In this document: positions 20,068-25,540 of the stretch, piece after piece | Position numbering within the stretch: the first letter of the stretch is position 1 | Layout of the letters: every line of letters begins with the position of its first letter | From: Lachnospiraceae bacterium | Lineage (GTDB): Bacteria; Bacillota_A; Clostridia; Lachnospirales; Lachnospiraceae | NCBI GenBank assembly: GCA_009774465.1 | Contig: VSNT01000047.1 | Location: 1-25,540, forward strand | Reading direction: 5' to 3' | DNA: 25,540 nt | The notes under the pieces: generated by a model | The model's database searches: none | What the model saw: only the letters and a program-made list of their open reading frames with translations | What the model was told of the DNA's origin: nothing | Made by a program: the position numbers and the translations under genes

Positions 20068-21774
20068 TTATTCTGCTTTTTCCAACATAACATTTAGTTC
20101 ATCACTTTTCCCTATCAAATCATCATATCTCCCTAAAGCTGTAACCACTCCCTCCTTCAGTACAACGATCTGATCCACTTTGCTCAATATCTCTTTCTTA
20201 TGTGTTATCACTATCACTGTTTTGTCTTTTAGCCGAGTATCAAGCAGTCCGTTTATCTGCTGTTCTGAATAAGCATCTGTGTTTGAAGTAGCTTCATCAA
20301 ATATAATAATCGGCTTGTCATGCACCAATGCCCTTGCAAGGGCTATTTTCTGTTTTTGCCCGCCGGAGAGCATTGCCCCATTCTGTCCTACCACATGATC
20401 TAAGGAAACCTCTTTTACAAAATCTTCAAGTCCGCTGTCCTTGCAGGCAGCTTCTATCACCGTATCATCTATTCGTTTATACAGACAGATATTATTCCTT
20501 ATTGTGTCATTGAATAAATAGATTTGTTGGCTCACAACGGATACCATATTTCGGTATTCTGGCAATGGCAGCTCTGAAATATTTTCTGCTCCCAACAGTA
20601 TTTCACCGCTTGTCGGCTTATACATTCTCGTAAGAAGATTGATGATTGTTGTCTTTCCCGAACCATTGCGCCCGATGATAGCTGTCTTGCTGGATTTTGC
20701 AAATAATATATCAATATTCTTTAAAATGCACTTATCCCTTTCATACGCAAAAGAAACCTTCTGCAATCTCAAATCATTTGGGCATAGTTCCGTTTTCTTT
20801 CCATTATCCGTTTCTTCCTCCAATTCCATAAATGCATAATATCTTTTTGTTGACGGAATAATCCCTGATAACAGGTATCCTATATTTAGGATTGCAGAAA
20901 TCGGTCCGGTAACGTAAGCACTATATGTAATGAAAGCGAACACACTGCCTACTGAAAGTTTCATATCAAACACTAAATTTGCACCCAGTATGTATAATAA
21001 TGTGGAAAGAAACTGTACCATGATACTATCTATTATCATGTTCCACTGCCCTAACATATTCATCTGCTTTTGTTTCTCTATAATATTGTTCTGGTTAAGC
21101 ACAAATTCCTCATGCTTTTTATCTAAAATATTAAACAGCTTGACTTCCCGTACCCCTCCAACGGTATCTCCAAACCATTTTGCATACTCCTGATTCCTTT
21201 TTATGAACTCGTCCATAATCTGTTTTTGCTTTTTTGCAAAGTATTTCATTACCACACACTTAATGGGTATAAACAGAAGAACCAGTACCGTCATTCTGAA
21301 ATCTATTATGAATAAACCTATTATGCCGCCTGTCATGCTAAACGCCTGCGTAATTACGAAAAAAACACTGCTGTCAGCAATAGATGTCATCTGGTTAATA
21401 TCCGTGTTGATATTATTCAAAGTCTCCGCATAATTTGTGTTATTGAAATAGTTTACCCGCAGCTTCATAAGATGTGAAAAAGACTGTTCTGAAAGAAAAT
21501 ATTGTATCTTTGCTGAAATATCTACACGTTTCTTTTCCTTGACTATATCTATGAGGGAATTTATAGTGTAGATTACCATAGACGCCAAGACCAGCTCTAT
21601 CAATAATTTCTTATTGCCGCCAATAAAGCCATCGTCCATGATCCGCCTGCTAATCAGCGGAACGCATAGATTTAACCCGGTAGAAACAAGCAGACAGCCG
21701 ACAATTACAACTATTGTTTTTTTGTATCTGCCTAGTAACAGAAGTAATCTTTTTACAGCCTCTTTATTATCCAT
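20068..21774 (-). CDS. ABC transporter, fused permease and ATPase (peptide export)
   Basis: 568 residues. The N-terminal ~310 form the six-helix exporter domain and the rest is the ATPase, with Walker A GRNGSGKTT, signature LSGGQKQ, Walker B PIIIFDEATSN and the H-loop VITHKK. There is no N-terminal C39 peptidase, so the leader must be cut by another enzyme; the S8 protease gene directly upstream overlaps this one by 8 bp. It probably works as a homodimer that exports the modified peptide across the cytoplasmic membrane. A generic lipid or drug exporter cannot be excluded by sequence alone; the context decides. Confidence 0.92.
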   Translation of the reverse strand: MDNKEAVKRLLLLLGRYKKTIVVIVGCLLVSTGLNLCVPLISRRIMDDGFIGGNKKLLIELVLASMVIYTINSLIDIVKEKKRVDISAKIQYFLSEQSFSHLMKLRVNYFNNTNYAETLNNINTDINQMTSIADSSVFFVITQAFSMTGGIIGLFIIDFRMTVLVLLFIPIKCVVMKYFAKKQKQIMDEFIKRNQEYAKWFGDTVGGVREVKLFNILDKKHEEFVLNQNNIIEKQKQMNMLGQWNMIIDSIMVQFLSTLLYILGANLVFDMKLSVGSVFAFITYSAYVTGPISAILNIGYLLSGIIPSTKRYYAFMELEEETDNGKKTELCPNDLRLQKVSFAYERDKCILKNIDILFAKSSKTAIIGRNGSGKTTIINLLTRMYKPTSGEILLGAENISELPLPEYRNMVSVVSQQIYLFNDTIRNNICLYKRIDDTVIEAACKDSGLEDFVKEVSLDHVVGQNGAMLSGGQKQKIALARALVHDKPIIIFDEATSNTDAYSEQQINGLLDTRLKDKTVIVITHKKEILSKVDQIVVLKEGVVTALGRYDDLIGKSDELNVMLEKAE

Positions 21775-23200
21775 CTTCTTCCTCCGTCAGTTTCGCTTCT
21801 ATAATATGATATATTTCCTCAACATCTTTTCTGTTAATCAGTCCAGATATTTTTTTCTCAATCTTTTCTCCTTCAAAAGAGAACTGAATAATATTTATAT
21901 TTCCCTCATTGCAAAGACTGATCTGCACATCACAATCAGGATATACTTTCAAATATTTATCCTGTTCTTCCACTGAAACGCACCATATGACCAAATCGCT
22001 CTGTTTATAAAAAGTCTGGCTCTCTATAAAATTTTTCCAAGCATCAATATCTGATACCGGCTCCGGCATATATTCTAATGCATATAATACACTCTCCGGC
22101 TCCATTCCTATTGTATATGCGTTATAACCGCCATTGGCAAATGCCCTCTTTAGTTCTGTGAGTACATAGAACTTATCTATTGCAGCTTCCACTGCCAATA
22201 TCACTACCGGAACTTCAAGACCATTTCCCTGATAATAATTATGCTCAATTTGCCGTTGCCTTGTTTCCCTGCTCCAAATGAATCCTTGAACATCTATATT
22301 ATGAATATCCTCATTTCCAAGATATATTAAGTTCTTATTCCTTATATTCAAATTTTCTAATTCTGCCATAGAATAGGCTATTACAGTATCTATTTTCCCC
22401 TGTATTTCATCATACACCCCTGTAACTGTTTCAAAATAATACTCTGCCCTGCTCATAGTTCCTCTGCCCGATATATACGCCCTGTAAATCCAGTCCGGCT
22501 CATAACTATCCACTGTCATTTCAATATGGCTTTGTTCTTTAGCATACCTCTTTAATTTTACTACATCGAAAGTTTTGTCGTTGCTTAGTTTATTTGCAAT
22601 CAAAGCACATATATATGGTGCTGCATAACTGTTACTCAAAAGAGTTTTATAATTTTTACCGCATACATTAATCTCATGTTCAGATGATACAATCGAATCA
22701 ATTCCCATCTGCATATAATCTTTAGAGTAACTTAAAGGACTGTCTGTCGTTGCTACGCCAATTACATTTGTGAAACTAGCCGGATATGACACAAAACCTG
22801 AATTGGCAGTTGCCGCTATAATAATCATGCCTTTGGCAGCACATTCATTGACCAGAGATTTTAATTTTTCACAATCTCTAAAATCCACTGTTCCTAAGCT
22901 TAAATTAATCAGCCTTATTTGGTTTTTATGACACCATTCCAATGCAGGATAGATACTTTTAATGACTCCTCTTCCATTGTCGTCCAAAATTCTTATGCTA
23001 ATCAGACGGCAGTCAATACAGTATTTCTCCAATATCATCGCACAATTTGTTCCATGCTGAAATTGCTGCTGATCTATATTTTTTGCATCATCTATACAAA
23101 TACCATGTTCATCAATAGTAATACTTTTTTCAACACCTCTTTTTATGAGAAGCTCATTAATCCCATTATCTATAATTGCAATACTTATACCTTTATTCAT
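21767..23200 (-). CDS. S8 subtilisin-like protease fused to a TIGR04066-like domain
   Basis: 477 residues. The subtilisin domain (about 1-205) has catalytic Asp11 (AIIDNGI), His49 (QHGTNCA) and Ser191 (SNSYAAPY), with oxyanion Asn133 (ATANSG). There is no signal peptide or propeptide, so it acts inside the cell. The remaining ~210 residues carry VPVVILAVEAAIDKFYVLTE then GYNAYTIG, which lines up with VPVVFVAGAAPYTEKFHVQL then YKVSVIG of the adjacent TIGR04066-like protein. I infer a leader peptidase whose C-terminal module docks on the maturation machinery. The ATG at 23200 follows TGAGGT at good spacing; a TTG at 23212 is the alternative. Confidence 0.85.
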   Translation of the reverse strand: MNKGISIAIIDNGINELLIKRGVEKSITIDEHGICIDDAKNIDQQQFQHGTNCAMILEKYCIDCRLISIRILDDNGRGVIKSIYPALEWCHKNQIRLINLSLGTVDFRDCEKLKSLVNECAAKGMIIIAATANSGFVSYPASFTNVIGVATTDSPLSYSKDYMQMGIDSIVSSEHEINVCGKNYKTLLSNSYAAPYICALIANKLSNDKTFDVVKLKRYAKEQSHIEMTVDSYEPDWIYRAYISGRGTMSRAEYYFETVTGVYDEIQGKIDTVIAYSMAELENLNIRNKNLIYLGNEDIHNIDVQGFIWSRETRQRQIEHNYYQGNGLEVPVVILAVEAAIDKFYVLTELKRAFANGGYNAYTIGMEPESVLYALEYMPEPVSDIDAWKNFIESQTFYKQSDLVIWCVSVEEQDKYLKVYPDCDVQISLCNEGNINIIQFSFEGEKIEKKISGLINRKDVEEIYHIIEAKLTEEEDG

Positions 23201-23208
23201 GATATACC

Positions 23209-24189
23209 TCAAAAAATCTGATTTACATTATATGAAGATAGCTTTGCAATCACATCTTCATATACTTTATCTATATCATCAGGATTCATTAAATCATATA
23301 ACTTGTCTACCTTTTGATCGTATTCTTTTTTTCCCAATTTAACAATTTTTAATTGGTCATCCTTAAGAGTTGACGGATCAAGCCATGCATTAGATAAATG
23401 AAAGCTATCAATTTCAAAATTCAATCTATACTTACAAACCCTACTCAATTCCTCTAATTGCTCTGTGGTATATTTTTTACCATACAACATATTCATAATT
23501 ACATAGTCTCCTGTGACTGCCTGTGAAACCATATATGCTGTTACACCAAAATCAAAATGGTGTTTCTTATTGATTGCCATAATTGCACCAGGAATACCTA
23601 TTATAATCAAATCAGGCTGTTCAATCATTTCAACGTATTTCACATACTTTCTGAATAAAATAATCTTTTGTGTATTATCCATATTTTCATTCATAAAAAA
23701 GGGAAACGAATGAAAGCCAAACAAACTACTATACGGTTTACTTCCTATCACACTCACTTTATAGTCATTATCTAATAGACGTTTTCTTAATGCTAATTGC
23801 ACATGGAATTTTTCTGTGTATGGCGCAGCCCCCGCTACAAATACAACCGGAACAGATACTTGCTGCTCCTCCGATACCAAATCTAATCGCTTCAAATCAA
23901 AATCTTCTTTTTCTTTTTGATCTATGTATATTACATTTTTCCCTTTCCTTATGCTATTTTCTACAAAAAAATGATTACAGAACTCTGGTTCAATAACTAT
24001 TACATTATCAAATGCATCATACTTTACATCTGCCACATCTATAACAGGCATACCTATCTCATCAACTGAAGCAATGTTAGAATTTTCTAATACCACAAGC
24101 CCATTTATTGTATACTCACCTAAATCAATGTACTTTATCATCGAAAGTAACTCAACATCACAAGGAAACAAAAAAGCATTACTTTTCAT
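23209..24189 (-). CDS. TIGR04066-like peptide maturation protein (copy 2)
   Basis: 326 residues. The core VPVVFVAGAAPYTEKFHVQL, then YKVSVIGSKPYSSLFGFHSFP and MIEQPDLIIIGIPGAIM, parallels the copy at 16093-17190 (VSVAGVVPITQKYQIQL, YKVTLIG, EEPDVIIIGVDDP). Both share the HHFDFGV or HSFNYGI segment and a C-terminal helical part. The function is unknown. It directly follows the second radical SAM maturase, repeating the maturase-TIGR04066 gene order of the first set. The start has GGGAGG ahead. Its stop lies 8 bp before the protease start. Confidence 0.8.
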   Translation of the reverse strand: MKSNAFLFPCDVELLSMIKYIDLGEYTINGLVVLENSNIASVDEIGMPVIDVADVKYDAFDNVIVIEPEFCNHFFVENSIRKGKNVIYIDQKEKEDFDLKRLDLVSEEQQVSVPVVFVAGAAPYTEKFHVQLALRKRLLDNDYKVSVIGSKPYSSLFGFHSFPFFMNENMDNTQKIILFRKYVKYVEMIEQPDLIIIGIPGAIMAINKKHHFDFGVTAYMVSQAVTGDYVIMNMLYGKKYTTEQLEELSRVCKYRLNFEIDSFHLSNAWLDPSTLKDDQLKIVKLGKKEYDQKVDKLYDLMNPDDIDKVYEDVIAKLSSYNVNQIF

Positions 24190-24203
24190 CTATCAGTTCC
24201 TCC

Positions 24204-25540
24204 CTAAAAAACTTTTGAAAAATCGCAACCACATTCTTTCAATACTATAAAATCTTTAAATAGATTTTCAACATGACTACGAACTTTATTACACTTTTCA
24301 AGCCTTACCGCTGGTGTCATTCTTTCACCATTATCGGCAGTCACAGCACATTGTGTACAAAAATTAAATGCCCAGCAATTCTTACATACTTCTTCTGTAA
24401 TCTTCCCTACATTCAACAACTTTTTAACTTTGTCTATATCAAAACCATCATAAATATTTCCTATGCACATTTCTTCGCAAGTTTCATTGACTCGTTCACA
24501 TGGAAATAACTTTCCATATGCATTAACAAATGGTCTTTGAACTCCTGGCATACAAGGACCTCCTGGATGAGCTTCTTTCTGCATTACCTGTTCTGAAACA
24601 TTTCTCTTATAGACTATTTCCCTAATGTCTGCAACCTCTCGCACTACTAATTTAGACACACTTTCCCTTGATACTCTGTCCAATAAATACATCATACCAA
24701 CAAATTTCTCATTACATATTTCTACATAATTTCTGGCATTGCCACGCTCAATCTTATCTTTCCTATTAACATCATTTATATAATTCGTACTTACAATCAT
24801 ATCCTTTATAATTGGTTCATTAGTAAAATATTGATTAATTAATGCAAAATCATTTTCATCATCTAATACTGCATTAAATGTCACATGTTCTAAGAGTTCA
24901 TGTGCAATTTCATTAATTTTTTTGATTTTTTCTATTACAATAGCATACGTTCCATGCTTACCATCTGAAAATGTCCTATTTTTATCATGCACTTCTTGAG
25001 GTCCATCAAGGCTAATAGTCAATTGAAAATTTTCTTTATTCATATATAAAATTATATCTTCTGTCAGCAATGATGCATTCGTTGTCAAATTAAACGCCAA
25101 TCTTTTTCGTTTAAATATCTTTCGTGCATAATCTACACATTTCTTAATAAGCTCCATTTCTAGCAAAGGTTCTCCACCATAAAAACTAATATTAATCTCT
25201 GCTGAACTTTTACTATGGTTACACAAAAAATCCAGCGCTGCCTTTGCTGTTTTCCAGTCCATCCGCTTGTTATTATGTACACGATTATGATAACTTCCCG
25301 AATACACACAATAATCACACCTAAAATTACAATTTTGTGTAACCTGCATAGTCAGCTTAGTCATATTATTTTCCAGTATGTCCTCAACAATTTCTGTCAT
25401 AGGGTGTTCTAATTTTTCTATCTTATTTGGTTGAAGCATACCGCATTTTCTCATATTTTCAATTATGAATACATCATCCACACTTAAAGCTTCTCTTCCC
25501 CTATTTCCTGTAAAATACTCTAAAATTCTTTCATTGACTT
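24204..25540 (-). CDS. Cys-rich peptide radical SAM maturase (CcpM-like), copy 2, partial
   Basis: At least 445 residues; the frame stays open through the window edge, so the N-terminus is missing. A GTG at 25481 is in frame, but the residues before it (VNERILEYFTG...) align with the N-terminal domain of copy 1, so the true start is beyond 25540. It has the radical SAM motif CNFRCDYC, SFYGGEPLLE, and a SPASM-like C-terminal Cys set (GGPCMPGVQRPFVNAYGKLFPCER, then CKNCWAFNFCTQC). Compared with copy 1 it lacks a few of the Cys in the last cluster (WAFNFCTQC against WCYKMCELCC). Its own precursor, if any, must lie to the right of the window. Confidence 0.9.
   Translation of the reverse strand, partial: VNERILEYFTGNRGREALSVDDVFIIENMRKCGMLQPNKIEKLEHPMTEIVEDILENNMTKLTMQVTQNCNFRCDYCVYSGSYHNRVHNNKRMDWKTAKAALDFLCNHSKSSAEINISFYGGEPLLEMELIKKCVDYARKIFKRKRLAFNLTTNASLLTEDIILYMNKENFQLTISLDGPQEVHDKNRTFSDGKHGTYAIVIEKIKKINEIAHELLEHVTFNAVLDDENDFALINQYFTNEPIIKDMIVSTNYINDVNRKDKIERGNARNYVEICNEKFVGMMYLLDRVSRESVSKLVVREVADIREIVYKRNVSEQVMQKEAHPGGPCMPGVQRPFVNAYGKLFPCERVNETCEEMCIGNIYDGFDIDKVKKLLNVGKITEEVCKNCWAFNFCTQCAVTADNGERMTPAVRLEKCNKVRSHVENLFKDFIVLKECGCDFSKVF

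Overview
The window comes from a low-GC Gram-positive anaerobe, most likely a Clostridia/Lachnospiraceae-type gut bacterium. The grounds are the AT-rich sequence, strong AGGAGG-type ribosome binding sites, a PyrK/PyrD class 1B pair, a DUF1934 protein, an agr-type peptide quorum-sensing locus and a clostridial Cys-rich peptide maturation cluster. Almost every gene lies on the minus strand; only the HxlR regulator (2488-2847) is on the plus strand. No rRNA, tRNA, insertion sequence or CRISPR array was seen.

Layout, left to right. (1) 1-2325: pyrD, pyrK and a DUF1934 gene. (2) 2399-3988: an HxlR regulator and a convergent radical SAM gene whose upstream regions share a 22-bp operator-like element. 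(3) 4093-6773: a three-gene operon of an AfsA-type hotdog protein, an SDR/epimerase and a divergent IspH/LytB-like iron-sulfur protein, ending in a strong terminator. (4) 7061-11686: a complete agr system read in the order XRE regulator, AgrA, AgrC, AgrD (a 51-codon gene at 9072-9227), AgrB, followed by a stand-alone degenerate receiver protein and a GDP-L-fucose synthase. (5) 11978-14676: ECF sigma factor, membrane anti-sigma-like protein, a small beta-rich protein and a membrane-anchored alpha/beta hydrolase. (6) 14831-25540: a CLI_3235/CcpM-type ribosomally made, Cys-rich peptide cluster. It holds an XRE regulator, an acyl-carrier-like protein, two radical SAM maturases, two TIGR04066-like maturation proteins, the precursor peptide, a DUF6033-like protein, an ABC exporter and an S8 protease carrying a TIGR04066-like C-terminal module. 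The left-hand maturase is complete and the right-hand one runs off the window.

The most striking observation is regulatory. Three promoters share one architecture: two TTAC-containing half-sites exactly 21 bp apart, then a TGATA(G/A)(C/A)AT(A/T)AT block 26-27 bp further down. They lie in front of XRE-agrA-agrC, in front of agrD-agrB-receiver(-fcl), and in front of the AfsA-SDR-IspH operon. A 21-bp phase is what LytTR regulators such as AgrA are known to use. The sequence therefore suggests that a cyclic-peptide quorum-sensing circuit switches on a small-molecule (butyrolactone-like or butenolide-like) pathway. This agr-to-AfsA/IspH link is my best candidate for an undescribed system.

A second regulatory pair occurs in the peptide cluster. 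A 42-nt block of identical sequence, containing a 20-bp-phased direct repeat, sits between a terminator and a similarly spaced -10 box in two places: in front of the DUF6033-precursor operon, and in front of an untranslated, terminator-ended transcript just upstream of the XRE gene. Family assignments were made by reading motifs from memory; no database search was run.
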